The notes under the pieces are model-generated. The model searched no databases, was not told where the DNA came from, and was given only the letters and a program-made list of their open reading frames with translations. From Blastococcus_B sp963784165 (GTDB lineage Bacteria; Actinomycetota; Actinomycetes; Mycobacteriales; Geodermatophilaceae): a DNA stretch of 64,000 nt. Positions 33,865-42,462 of the stretch are shown piece by piece. The first letter of the stretch is position 1. Each line of letters begins with the position of its first letter. Position numbers and translations under genes: made by a program. The DNA lies in assembly GCA_963784165.1 (NCBI GenBank), contig CAWAQI010000021.1:186001-250000 (forward strand). The letters are read 5' to 3'.

Positions 33865-35127
33865 GTGACGCCTCGCCGCGCCGCGCTCGTGGCCGCGGTC
33901 GTCCTCGGAGTCGCGCTCGTCCTCGTCATCGCGTTCCGCACGCCGTGGGACGTCCTGCCCGAACCGCCCGGCGGCAGGACCCCGATCGACCCGACCGGCG
34001 GGCTCACCGAAGCGCAGCTGTCCCGCGCCGAGTCCTTCGTCGCGGCCATCCGCCCGGCCTCCCTCGTCGCGCTGGTGCTGGGCCTCGTGGTCTCGGGCAT
34101 CCTCGGCCTCACTCCGCTCGGCGCGCGGGTCGTGCGGGCCGCCGGAAGACCGCTCGGCAACCGCTGGGTGAGCGACGTCCTGCTCGGGGTCTTCGCGCTC
34201 ACCGTCATCGGCCGGCTCGTCACCCTGCCGCTGTCGGCCTACGGGGAGGTGGTCCGGCACCGCTACGGGCTGTCGACCCGCAGCTGGGGGCTCTGGATCC
34301 GCGACGTCGCCGTCTCCACGGGCATCGACGCCGGCCTGACGGCCCTCGGGCTGCTCGCCCTGGTCTTCCTCGCCCGGAAGGCGCCGCGCACGTGGTGGGC
34401 CTGGGGCGCCGTCGGGGCCGCGGGGCTGGTGGTCGCCGGCTCGTTCCTGTGGCCGGTGGTGATCGAGCCCGCGTTCAACACGTTCGAGTCGATGCCGGCC
34501 GGGCAGCTGCGCACCGACCTCCTCGAGCTGGCCGACGAGAACGGCACCCCGGTCGAGGACGTGCTGGTGTCCGACGCCTCGAGGCGGACCACCGCGCTCA
34601 ACGCGTACGTCTCCGGGTTCGGGTCGACCCGGCGGATCGTCGTCTACGACACCGTCCTCGATCGGCTCACCGACGCCGAGGTCGAGTCGATCGCTGCCCA
34701 CGAGCTCGGTCACGTCGCCAACGACGACGTCCTCACCGGCACCCTCATCGGCGCCCTCGGCGCCGGGGTCGGGGTCGCCGCGCTCGGGTGGCTGCTCTCC
34801 CCGCGCCTGCTCCGCCGGGCGGGAGCCGAGTCGCCCGGCGACCCGCGAGTGGTGCCCTTGGTGCTCTTCCTCGTCGCGGTGGGCAGCCTGGTGTCCGCGC
34901 CGGTGCAGAACCTCGTGTCGCGGCACGTCGAGGCGCGCGCCGACGTGCACGCCCTCGACCTGACCGACGACCCGGACACGTTCATCGAGATGCAGCGGGG
35001 CCTGGCCACGACCAACCTCGCCGACCCCGATCCGCCCGGCGCCTGGCAGTGGTTCTTCGGTTCGCACCCCACGCTCGCCGAGCGGGTGGCGCTCGCCGAG
35101 GACTGGGCGGAGCTGCAGGCCCCGTGA
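33865..35127 (+). CDS. M48 family zinc metalloprotease (Ste24/HtpX-like)
   Basis: 420 residues, an N-terminal membrane helix, three to four more helices (about 60-200), the zinc motif AAHELGHVAND (HExxH), more membrane helices, and the third ligand Glu in SRHVEARADVHAL. FFGSHPTLAERVALA is the family end block. Membrane-embedded protease of the CAAX-protease Ste24 type; substrate unknown. GTG 33865 follows TAAGAT (33853-33858) by 6 bases, so leaderless. Its stop overlaps the next GTG (GTGA). Confidence 0.9.
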   Translation: MTPRRAALVAAVVLGVALVLVIAFRTPWDVLPEPPGGRTPIDPTGGLTEAQLSRAESFVAAIRPASLVALVLGLVVSGILGLTPLGARVVRAAGRPLGNRWVSDVLLGVFALTVIGRLVTLPLSAYGEVVRHRYGLSTRSWGLWIRDVAVSTGIDAGLTALGLLALVFLARKAPRTWWAWGAVGAAGLVVAGSFLWPVVIEPAFNTFESMPAGQLRTDLLELADENGTPVEDVLVSDASRRTTALNAYVSGFGSTRRIVVYDTVLDRLTDAEVESIAAHELGHVANDDVLTGTLIGALGAGVGVAALGWLLSPRLLRRAGAESPGDPRVVPLVLFLVAVGSLVSAPVQNLVSRHVEARADVHALDLTDDPDTFIEMQRGLATTNLADPDPPGAWQWFFGSHPTLAERVALAEDWAELQAP

Positions 35128-36245
35128 CGCGCACGCTCGTCGTCACCAACGACTTCCCGCCGCGGCAGGGCGGCATCCAGACATTCGTCGCCGCGCTGCT
35201 CGAGCGCCGGCCGCCGGACAGCCTCGTCGTCCTGGCCTCCCGGTCGCCGGGATGGGAGGACTACGACGCCGCCCTCCCGTACCCGGTCGTCCGCCGACCC
35301 ACGGCGATGCTGCTGCCCACACCGGCGACCGCGCGCGCCGCCGCGGAGCTCGCCCGGCGGCACGGCTGCGACAGCGCGTTCTTCGGTGCGGCGGCGCCGC
35401 TCGGGCTCATCGCGCCCGCGCTCCGCGCCGCCGGGGTCGGCCATCTCGTCGGCGCCACCCACGGGCACGAGACCGGCTGGGTGGCCCTGCCCGGCTCCCG
35501 CCAGCTGATGCAGCGGATCGCCGGCCGGCTCGACGTGCTCACCTACATCAGCGAGTACACCCGGGAGCGCCTCGCACCGGCGCTGGGCACGCGCACCCGG
35601 CTGGCCCAGCTGTCGCCGGGGGTCGACGTCGACCGGTTCACCCCAGGGCTCGACGGCACGCCGATACGGCGACGGCACGGTCTCGGCGACGCCCCCGTCG
35701 TCGTCTGCGTGTCCCGGCTCGTCGCCCGCAAGGGGCAGGACGTCCTCGTGGCCGCCTGGCCGCGCGTGCTGGCCCGCCACCCCGACGCCCGGCTGCTGCT
35801 CGTCGGCGGTGGCCCGGACGAGCGGAAGCTGCGGCGCGCGATCGCCGGCCGCGGACTGCAGGACTCCGTCGTCCTCACCGGCGCGGTGCCGCTGGCCGAG
35901 CTGCCGGCGCACTACGCCGCCGGCGACGTCTTCGCGATGCCGTGCCGGACCCGTCGGGCCGGTCTGGACGTCGAGGGGCTCGGGATGGTCTTCCTGGAGG
36001 CGTCCGCCTGCGGCCTGCCCGTGGTGGCCGGCACCTCCGGCGGCGCGCCGGAGACCGTCCAGGAGGGGGTGACCGGGCACGTCGTCGAGCCGCGGTCGCC
36101 CGACGCCGTCGCGACGACGATCGCCGACCTGCTCGACGACCCGGCGCGCCGGGCGGCCATGGGCGCGGCCGGACGTGCGTGGGTGGAGCAGCGCTGGTCG
36201 TGGACGACGATCGCCGCGACCTTGGCCGACCTGCTCGAGAAGTAA
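35124..36245 (+). CDS. pimB: GT4 glycosyltransferase, PimB'-like mannosyltransferase
   Basis: 373 residues, GT-B fold. N-terminal NDFPPRQGGIQTFVAALLE, GATHGHETGWVALPG in the acceptor side, and donor-side blocks CVSRLVARKGQDVLVAAWP, LLLVGGGPDERKL and EGLGMVFLEASACGLPVVAG (the E-x7-E motif). Close in layout to PimB' (Rv2188c), which adds the second mannose to phosphatidylinositol mannoside using GDP-mannose, and beside the FadD15-like gene as in mycobacteria. Specificity for mannose is inferred from synteny. Translationally coupled to the M48 gene. Confidence 0.85.
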   Translation: MTRTLVVTNDFPPRQGGIQTFVAALLERRPPDSLVVLASRSPGWEDYDAALPYPVVRRPTAMLLPTPATARAAAELARRHGCDSAFFGAAAPLGLIAPALRAAGVGHLVGATHGHETGWVALPGSRQLMQRIAGRLDVLTYISEYTRERLAPALGTRTRLAQLSPGVDVDRFTPGLDGTPIRRRHGLGDAPVVVCVSRLVARKGQDVLVAAWPRVLARHPDARLLLVGGGPDERKLRRAIAGRGLQDSVVLTGAVPLAELPAHYAAGDVFAMPCRTRRAGLDVEGLGMVFLEASACGLPVVAGTSGGAPETVQEGVTGHVVEPRSPDAVATTIADLLDDPARRAAMGAAGRAWVEQRWSWTTIAATLADLLEK

Positions 36246-36274
36246 GGCCCCGCTGCCGGGGGGCAGCGGGGCCT
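36245..36274. terminator. Bidirectional hairpin between pimB and the FadD15-like gene
   Basis: AGGCCCCGCTGCC / GGCAGCGGGGCCT, 13-bp perfect stem, GGGG loop. It starts inside the pimB stop codon and ends 4 bases before the other gene's stop. Confidence 0.85.
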
Positions 36275-36278
36275 CACT

Positions 36279-38072
36279 TCAGCGTGCGTAGAGCGCTTCG
36301 ACTTCCGAGTCGAATTCCTTCATGACGACGGCGCGCTTGAGCTTGAGGCTCGGCGTCAGCATCCCGTTGTCCTCGGTGAAGTCGGTGCCGAGCACGCGGA
36401 ACTTCTTGATCGCCTCGGCCTGGGAGACCGCCTTGTTGGCGTCCTTCACCGCGGAGTCGAGCTCGGCGCGCAGGTCCTCGTCGTCCTGGAGCTGCTCGGC
36501 GGTGAGGCCCTTGTCCTTGCCCTTGGACTCCAGCCAGCCGGGCAGGGCCTCCTCGTCGAGGGTGATCAGCGCGGCGATGAAGGGCCGCTGGTCGCCGACG
36601 ACGATGCACTGGCTGACCAGCCGGTGGGCGCGCAGCCGGTCCTCGAGCACGGCCGGGGCGACGTTCTTGCCGCCCGCGGTCACCAGGATCTCCTTCTTGC
36701 GGCCGGTGATCTTCAGGAAGCCGTCGCCGTCGAGCTCGCCGAGGTCTCCGGTGTGGAAGAAGCCCTCGGAGTCGATGGCCTCCTTGGTGGCCTCCTCGTT
36801 CTTCCAGTAGCCGCGCATGACGATGCCGCCGCGGATGAGCACCTCGCCGTCGTCGGCGATCCGGAAGTCCACGCCGGGGAGCGGCCGGCCGACGGTGCCG
36901 ATGCGCAGGCCGTCGTCGTGGTTGACCGATGCGGCGGCGGTCGTCTCGGTGAGGCCGTAGCCCTCGAACACGGTGACGCCGATGCCGCGGTAGAAGTGGC
37001 CGAGCCGGTCACCGAGCGGGGCGCCGCCGGAGATCGCGCCGAGGCAACGGCCGCCGAGGGCCGCGCGCAGCTTGCCGTAGACCAGCTTGTCGAACAGCGT
37101 GTGCTGGGCGCGGAGCGCGAGGCCCGGGCCGCCGGTGTCCTGGGCGCGCGACCAGTCGATGGCCACCTGCGCGGCCTTGTCGAAGATCTTGCCCTTGCCG
37201 TCGGCCTCGGCCTTGCCCTTGGCGGTGTTGAACACCTTCTCGAACACGCGGGGGACGGCGAGCACGAACGTCGGCCTGAACGCGCCGAGGTCGCCGACGA
37301 GGTCCTTCACGTCCGGCGTGTGGCCGACGACCGTGCGCGTCTTGACGGCGCCGACGTGGATGACGCGGGCCAGCACGTGGGCCAGCGGGATGAACAGCAG
37401 GATCGAGCCCTCGACGTTGAGGAACCGGCCCAGCAGGCTCATGCCGTTGCCGATCTCGAACAGGAAGTTCCCGTGCGTGAGCTCGCAGCCCTTGGGGCGG
37501 CCGGTCGTGCCGCTGGTGTAGATCAGCGTGGCCAGGCTGTCGGCGGTGAGCGTCTTGCGGCGGGCCTCGAGCTCGCTGTCGGGCACGTCCTTGCCGGCCT
37601 GGGTGAGGGTGCCGACCGCGTCGTCCTCGATGACGTGCACCGAGCGCAGGTCCGGCGCCTGGTCGCGCACGGACTCGACGGCGCTGGCGTGCTCGTCGCG
37701 CTCGACGATCACCGCCGTCGCGCCGGAGTCGGACAGGATCCAGGCCACCTGGTCCGCGCTGGAGGTCTCGTAGATCGGCACGGTCGCCGCACCGGCGGTC
37801 CAGATGGCGAAGTCGATGACCGCCCACTCGTAGCGGGTCTTCGCCTGCAGGGCGACCCGGTCGCCGGCGGCGACGCCGGACGCGATGAGACCCTTGGCGA
37901 CCCCGGCAACCGTGTCGCCGAACTCCTTCCAGGTCACGTCCTGCCACTGGCCGCCGCGCTGGACGCGGAACCCGGTCTGGTCGCCGACCTCGGCGACGTT
38001 CTTGGCGAGCAGATCGGGCAGCGCCTCGTCGGGCCCCACCTCGGTCGTCGCAGGAACGCTGAACTCGCGCAC
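36279..38072 (-). CDS. fadD15: Long-chain fatty acid-CoA ligase (FadD15-like)
   Basis: 597 residues, an AMP-forming acyl-CoA synthetase. P-loop YTSGTTGRPKGCELTH, A5 motif FEGYGLTETTAA, A7 GFFHTGDLGELDGDGFL, A8 KITGRKKEILVTAGGKNV. The N-terminal part has the linker DKVAL-type block RVALQAKTRYEWAVIDFAIW. Catalyses fatty acid + ATP + CoA to acyl-CoA; a cytoplasmic or membrane-bound enzyme. I start at GTG 38072 (REFSVPATTEV), which has GGAGAGGA upstream. Equivalent to Rv2187, convergent with pimB and beside the PlsC-type acyltransferase cluster. Confidence 0.93.
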   Translation of the reverse strand: MREFSVPATTEVGPDEALPDLLAKNVAEVGDQTGFRVQRGGQWQDVTWKEFGDTVAGVAKGLIASGVAAGDRVALQAKTRYEWAVIDFAIWTAGAATVPIYETSSADQVAWILSDSGATAVIVERDEHASAVESVRDQAPDLRSVHVIEDDAVGTLTQAGKDVPDSELEARRKTLTADSLATLIYTSGTTGRPKGCELTHGNFLFEIGNGMSLLGRFLNVEGSILLFIPLAHVLARVIHVGAVKTRTVVGHTPDVKDLVGDLGAFRPTFVLAVPRVFEKVFNTAKGKAEADGKGKIFDKAAQVAIDWSRAQDTGGPGLALRAQHTLFDKLVYGKLRAALGGRCLGAISGGAPLGDRLGHFYRGIGVTVFEGYGLTETTAAASVNHDDGLRIGTVGRPLPGVDFRIADDGEVLIRGGIVMRGYWKNEEATKEAIDSEGFFHTGDLGELDGDGFLKITGRKKEILVTAGGKNVAPAVLEDRLRAHRLVSQCIVVGDQRPFIAALITLDEEALPGWLESKGKDKGLTAEQLQDDEDLRAELDSAVKDANKAVSQAEAIKKFRVLGTDFTEDNGMLTPSLKLKRAVVMKEFDSEVEALYAR

Positions 38073-38215
38073 GCCCGGTCCTCTCCTCCCCGCCCGGCCG
38101 GGCACCGTCGCCCGCGGCCCCGGAACAGGGACGTCACCGCAAATCTAGCGGCTGGTGCTACCCATGAGTAGCCGAGTTCAGGGCTTACGGCCTCCTGAGC
38201 GGCTAGCCTGCCTCC

Positions 38216-38647
38216 ATGGCCGAGCAGTCCACCCAGTCGATCGTCGTCGACGCCCCCGCGGCCGACGTCATGGCGGTCATCGCCGACTTCCCCTCGTATC
38301 CGCAGTGGGTCTCCGCGGCGAAGAAGGTGGAGGTCGAGGAAACCGGCGACGACGGCCGCGCCCGCCGGGTGCACTTCGTGCTCGACGCCGGGGCCGTCAA
38401 GGACGACTACGTCCTCGAGTACGAATGGGACGCCGACCGGCAGGTCACCTGGAACCTGGTCAAGGGCCAGATGCAGAAGCGGCAGGAAGGTTCCTACACG
38501 CTCGCGGAGACCGACGGCCGGACCGAGGTCACCTACAAGATCACCATCGACCTCTCGATCCCGATGCTCGGCATGATCAAGCGCAAGGCGGAGAAGGTCA
38601 TCCTCGACACGGCTCTCAAGGAGCTCAAGAAGCGCGTCGAGGGCTGA
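38216..38647 (+). CDS. SRPBCC (START-like) lipid/ligand-binding protein
   Basis: 143 residues: MAEQSTQSIVVDAPAADVMAVI, DFPSYPQWVSAAKKVEVEE, a beta sheet with WNLVKGQMQKRQEGSYTL, and the long C-terminal helix ending LKELKKRVEG. Fits polyketide cyclase/dehydrase-type SRPBCC proteins with a hydrophobic cavity. Equivalent to Rv2185c. Leaderless by a TAGCCT box 6 bases upstream. First of a three-to-four gene string with the ArsA-like ATPase (8 bases downstream). Confidence 0.9.
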   Translation: MAEQSTQSIVVDAPAADVMAVIADFPSYPQWVSAAKKVEVEETGDDGRARRVHFVLDAGAVKDDYVLEYEWDADRQVTWNLVKGQMQKRQEGSYTLAETDGRTEVTYKITIDLSIPMLGMIKRKAEKVILDTALKELKKRVEG

Positions 38648-38654
38648 TCGGCCG

Positions 38655-39803
38655 GTGCGCACGCTGATCGTCACCGGCCCTGGGGGTGCCGGGACCTCGA
38701 CGCTGGCCGCGGCGGCCGCCGTCCGAGCCGCCCGTTCGGGGCGCCGGACGCTCCTGCTGACCCGCCGGCCGTCCGGCCTCGCGGGCCTCGACGCCGAACC
38801 GGGGCTCGAGACCGCCGTCGTCGACCCGCGCGCCGCGCTCGAGCAGCTGTGGGGCGGCTCGGCCGCCACCCTCGCCGAGGTACTGCCCCAGCTGACCCTG
38901 CCGCCCGCGGGCTCCGTGGTGCCGCTGCCCGGCACCGGGGAGGTGGCCCTGCTGTCTGCCCTCTCGCGGGCCGACGCCGAGCTGGTCGTCGTCGACGCCG
39001 GCCCGGTCGACGACGCGCTCGCGCTGGTCGGGCTGCCGGCCACCCTGCGCTGGTGGCTGGACCAGCTGCTCCCGCCCGGGGTGCGCGCGCTGGGCGCCGT
39101 CCGCACCGCCGCGGTGAACTACGGCGCCGCCAAGCGGGGGCCGGTCGACGCCGCCCTGGCGCTCGTGCCCGTCGTCGAGGGACTGCTCTCCCGGGACCGG
39201 CTGGCCGATCCGGCCGACACCGCCGTCTCGCTGGTCGCCCTGCCTCGCCCGGCCGCCGCGGGCGCGGTGCGGATGGCTGCCACGACCCTGGCCCTGCACG
39301 GACTGCGCGTCGGGTCCGTCCTGACCCGGGTGCTGCCGGGCGGTGGGCCGGGCCAGTGGTGGGTCCAGCGGGCCGCGGCGCAGACCGAGGCGGTCACCGC
39401 CTTCGCGGCGGTCGCGCCGGTGCACAAGGTGCCCGAGCGCGCCGCGGCCCCGGCGGACGCGGACGCCGCAGCCGGTCTGCTGGACGGTTGGCAGCTCCCT
39501 CTCGACGGCGGAACGCCGATCCCCGCGGCCGAGCGGCGGGAGGACGGCTGGTCGCTGACCCTGCCGCTGCCCTTCGGCGAGCGCGACTCCGTCGACCTCA
39601 TCCGCTGGGGCGACGACCTCGTCGTCACGGCCGCCGGTGTGCGCCGGTCGATCCGGCTCGACTCGCTGCTGCGCCGCTGCGAGGTGACCGGCGGCCGGCT
39701 GCACGACCCCGGGACCGCCCGCGCCGCGCTGGAGGTCACTTTCCGTGCCGATCCACGGCTCTGGCCCGCCGATCTGCTGGCCGCTGAGGGGAGAACCCGA
39801 TGA
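38655..39803 (+). CDS. ArsA/GET3-like ATPase
   Basis: 382 residues. The N-terminus TLIVTGPGGAGTSTLAAAAA is a deviant Walker A (G-P-G-G-A-G-T-S-T) without the GK of a normal P-loop, followed by GRRTLLLT and the switch region ELVVVDAGP. The C-terminal part PLDGGTPIPAAERREDGWSLTLPLPF and RWGDDLVVTAAGVRRSI is an HSP20/alpha-crystallin-like ArsA C-domain of actinobacterial members. Equivalent to Rv2184c. Role unknown; the missing Walker Lys makes ATP turnover uncertain. Start GTG 38655; its stop overlaps the next ATG. Confidence 0.82.
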   Translation: MRTLIVTGPGGAGTSTLAAAAAVRAARSGRRTLLLTRRPSGLAGLDAEPGLETAVVDPRAALEQLWGGSAATLAEVLPQLTLPPAGSVVPLPGTGEVALLSALSRADAELVVVDAGPVDDALALVGLPATLRWWLDQLLPPGVRALGAVRTAAVNYGAAKRGPVDAALALVPVVEGLLSRDRLADPADTAVSLVALPRPAAAGAVRMAATTLALHGLRVGSVLTRVLPGGGPGQWWVQRAAAQTEAVTAFAAVAPVHKVPERAAAPADADAAAGLLDGWQLPLDGGTPIPAAERREDGWSLTLPLPFGERDSVDLIRWGDDLVVTAAGVRRSIRLDSLLRRCEVTGGRLHDPGTARAALEVTFRADPRLWPADLLAAEGRTR

Positions 39804-40126
39804 ACCCCGCCACCGACTGGATCGACCAGGCGCGCGGACTGCTCGACATGCTGAAGCAGGGGATGGCGACACCGTCCGACGGCGCCGGGCACGGCAGCGA
39901 CTGCCGCTGGTGCCCGGTGTGCCAGGCCGCGTCGGTGGTCCGCGGCGAGCGGCCCGAGGTCACGGCCGCCCTCGCCGACGTGCTGACCTCGGCCGCGGCG
40001 GCGCTGCGGACGCTCGCCGAGGCCGACCGACCGGCCGCGCCCGAACCCGCCGCCGAGCCGGGCGGCCGAGAGGCCGGCGGCCCCGGCGACCCGCCGCCCG
40101 GGGTGCAACGGATCGACATCGCGTGA
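39800..40126 (+). CDS. CxxC small protein (Rv2183c-like)
   Basis: 108 residues. Begins MNPATDWIDQARGLLDMLKQ, then GSDCRWCPVCQAASVVRGERPEV with Cys-x2-Cys-x2-Cys (a C-R-W-C-P-V-C site), a helix VTAALADVLTSAAAALRTLAEA, and a Pro/Ala/Gly-rich tail. Probably a metal- or thiol-dependent accessory protein to the ArsA-like ATPase, from its fixed position. Overlaps the previous gene by 4 bases (ATGA) and the next by 4 (GTGA), so stoichiometric translation is likely. Confidence 0.85.
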   Translation: MNPATDWIDQARGLLDMLKQGMATPSDGAGHGSDCRWCPVCQAASVVRGERPEVTAALADVLTSAAAALRTLAEADRPAAPEPAAEPGGREAGGPGDPPPGVQRIDIA

Positions 40127-41115
40127 CCGCCGGCGGGACCGGCGAGGGCCCCGCCGCGCTCGGCATCGACATCGGGGGGACGAAGGTCGCCGGTGGCGTC
40201 GTCGCCTCCGACGGCACCGTGCTGGCGACCGCCCGGCGGGCGACGCCCGGTGCGTCGGTCGCCGACACCGAGGACGCGATCGTCGCCGTCGTCGAGGAAC
40301 TGGCGGCCGGTCACGACGGCGAGGTCGTCGGCGTCGGCGTCGGCGCCGCGGGCTGGTTCGACCGCACCGGCGACACCGTGCTCTTCAGCCCGCACCTGGC
40401 CTGGCGCAACTCGACCCTGCGCCAGGACCTCGCCGTCCGGTTGCAGCGCCCCCTCTGGGTCGGCAACGACGCCGACGCGGCCGCCTGGGCCGAGTACCGC
40501 TACGGCGCCGCCCGCGGCGCCGACCTGGCGCTGATGATCACGCTGGGCACCGGCATCGGCGGCGGCATCGTGCTCGACGGCCGGCTGCGGCGCGGCTCGC
40601 ACGGGGTGGCGGGGGAGTGGGGCCACATGCGCGTCGTCCCCGACGGCCGGCAGTGCGCGTGCGGCAACCGCGGCTGCTGGGAGCAGTACGCCAGCGGAAC
40701 GGCCCTGGCGCAGGCGGCACGCGAGGTGGCCCGCACGTCGCGCGCGGCGGCCGGAGGGCTGCTCGAGCGCGTGGCCGGCGATGCGGAGGCGCTCACCGGG
40801 GAGGTGGTCGCCGCCGCCGCGTTCGACGGGGACGCGCTCGCCCTGGAGCTGGTCACCGACGTCGGCCAGTGGCTGGGGCAGGGCATCGCCGACCTCGCCG
40901 CGATCCTCGATCCCGAGGTGGTCGTCATCGGCGGCGGGGTGAGCCGGCTGGGCGAGCTCGTGCTGGCACCCGCCCGCGAGCGGCTCGACCGTGCGCTGCC
41001 GGGGCGCGGCTTCCGCCCCGGCCCGCGGGTGGTCGCCGCGGAGCTCGGCCCGGAGGCCGGCCTGATCGGCGCGGCCGACCTGGTGAGGGACGAGGTCAGC
41101 GGGACCGAGCGGTGA
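40123..41115 (+). CDS. glk: ROK-family glucokinase
   Basis: 330 residues. GIDIGGTKVAGGVVASDG is the ATP-binding phosphate 1 motif; GVGVGAAGWFDRTGDTVLFS and WVGNDADAAAWAEYRYGA give the sugar-binding Asp; ITLGTGIGGGIVLDGRL the second phosphate motif; GEWGHMRVVPDGRQCACGNRGCWEQYASG has the ROK zinc site (Cys-x-Cys-Gly-x2-Gly-Cys) and the catalytic His/Glu of ROK sugar kinases. No DNA-binding domain, so an enzyme and not a ROK repressor. Coupled to the CxxC gene. Glucose is the likely substrate, by family. Confidence 0.92.
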   Translation: MTAGGTGEGPAALGIDIGGTKVAGGVVASDGTVLATARRATPGASVADTEDAIVAVVEELAAGHDGEVVGVGVGAAGWFDRTGDTVLFSPHLAWRNSTLRQDLAVRLQRPLWVGNDADAAAWAEYRYGAARGADLALMITLGTGIGGGIVLDGRLRRGSHGVAGEWGHMRVVPDGRQCACGNRGCWEQYASGTALAQAAREVARTSRAAAGGLLERVAGDAEALTGEVVAAAAFDGDALALELVTDVGQWLGQGIADLAAILDPEVVVIGGGVSRLGELVLAPARERLDRALPGRGFRPGPRVVAAELGPEAGLIGAADLVRDEVSGTER

Positions 41116-41116
41116 G

Positions 41117-41158
41117 GTCGTGCCGAGTGGGGCCCGGAGGGTCCTGCGCAGGCACGAC
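41117..41158 (+). terminator. Inverted repeat after glk
   Basis: GTCGTGCC (41117-41124) pairs with GGCACGAC (41151-41158); the 26-base interior is GC-rich and may fold further (GGGCCC). Overlaps the end of glk and lies before the convergent stop at 41167. Confidence 0.5.
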
Positions 41159-41166
41159 GCAGCGGC

Positions 41167-42453
41167 TCAGCTCGACCGGGGGACGGCACCTGGGCGCGGT
41201 GTCCCCGGAGGATGCGGTGGGCACAGCTCGCGGGCCAGCTGCTCGAGGAACAGGCCGATGTCGGTGATGATCCCCATCGCCTGGGCGCTGCCGCGGTCGG
41301 CCAGCTTGGTCACCGTCGCCGGGTTGATGTCGACGCTCACCAGCGGGATCGACGCCGGGAGGATGTTCCCGGTCGCGATCGAGTGCAGCATCGTCGCCAC
41401 CATGATCGCGAAGCCGACGTTCGGCAGCTCGGCGCGCATCGCCCGCTGACCCTCGATCACGTCGGTGTAGACGTCGGGGAGCGGGCCGTCGTCGCGCACC
41501 GAGCCCACCAGCACGAACGGCTTGCCGGCCCGCACCATCGCGTGCATGACGCCGCCCTTGAGCACGCCGGACTCCACGGCCGCGGCGATGGAGCCGGCCG
41601 CGCGGATGGTGTTGATCGCGCGGATGTGGTGCTCGTGCCCGTGCGGCACACCCGAGCCCTTGGCCAGGTCGACGCCGAGCGACGTCCCGAACAGCGAGGA
41701 CTCGATGTCGTGGGTGGCCAGCGCGTTGCCGGCGAAGAGGACGTCGACGTAGCCCGCGTCGACGAGCCGGACCATGGCGGGGGAGGCGCCGGTGTGGACG
41801 ACGGCCGGCCCGCCCACCCAGAGGATCCGCTTGCCCGCCGCCTTCACGTCGCGCATGCGCTCGGCGATCTGGCGCACGAGGACCGCCTGCGGCTTCTCGC
41901 TGGAGACGGCGGAGCTCATGAAGCCGAAGGTCTCCTCCTCGCCGCGGGCGGGCGCCGGAGGCATCTCGACGCGGACGCCGTGCGCCCCGCACACGACCGC
42001 CTCGCCGGCCGTGACGTCGCTGACCGGCACGTTGCGGATGAACGGCCGCCCGTCCCGCTCCTCGACGACGAGCCCGCAGTCCATCTCGGCGCGGTCCACG
42101 GCCAGCCACTCGCGCTCGAGCCGGACGAAGGTGTCGAGGTTGGTCGTCGAGTAGAAGTCGTCGGGGAAGACGCCGTCGGCGGGGGCCGGCCGGGTGAGCG
42201 CGGTGCCCGGGTCGACCGGGTTCGCGCCGTGCACCTGCACCCGCATGACGATCCGCTCGAGCAGTTCGGCGTCCTCGGCCTTGATCTCCACCAGCGCGCG
42301 CGACTCGTCCTCGTGCTGCCGGCCGAGGTCGAGCTGCTCGATGCGGTAGTCGCCGCCGTACTCGAGGACGTCGTCGAGCACCCGGGCGAGGATGCCGGTG
42401 TCCATCAGGTGTCCGGTCAGGGCGACGGTGGTGGAGGGGGAGGCGGAGGTCAC
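41167..42453 (-). CDS. TIGR00300 / LOR-SDH-like protein (putative ornithine cyclodeaminase-type)
   Basis: About 428 residues. N-terminal LOR/SDH-like domain: GHLMDTGILARVLDDVLEYGG, then YRIEQLDLGRQHEDESRALVEIKA, STTNLDTFVRL. C-terminal NAD(P)-binding-type part with ILWVGGPAVVHTGASPAMV, NALATHDIESSLFGTSLG, GVMHAMVRAGKPFVLVGSVRDDGPL and NILPASIPLVSVDINPATVTKL. This is the TIGR00300 family, linked in archaea to ornithine cyclodeamination (proline synthesis) and related to the C-terminal half of the cyanobacterial arginine dihydrolase ArgZ/AgrE. Cofactor and substrate here are unproven. TAGGTT (42465-42460) lies 6 bases before GTG 42453, supporting that start over TTG 42456. Confidence 0.82.
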   Translation of the reverse strand: MTSASPSTTVALTGHLMDTGILARVLDDVLEYGGDYRIEQLDLGRQHEDESRALVEIKAEDAELLERIVMRVQVHGANPVDPGTALTRPAPADGVFPDDFYSTTNLDTFVRLEREWLAVDRAEMDCGLVVEERDGRPFIRNVPVSDVTAGEAVVCGAHGVRVEMPPAPARGEEETFGFMSSAVSSEKPQAVLVRQIAERMRDVKAAGKRILWVGGPAVVHTGASPAMVRLVDAGYVDVLFAGNALATHDIESSLFGTSLGVDLAKGSGVPHGHEHHIRAINTIRAAGSIAAAVESGVLKGGVMHAMVRAGKPFVLVGSVRDDGPLPDVYTDVIEGQRAMRAELPNVGFAIMVATMLHSIATGNILPASIPLVSVDINPATVTKLADRGSAQAMGIITDIGLFLEQLARELCPPHPPGTPRPGAVPRSS

Positions 42454-42462
42454 CAACGCAAC

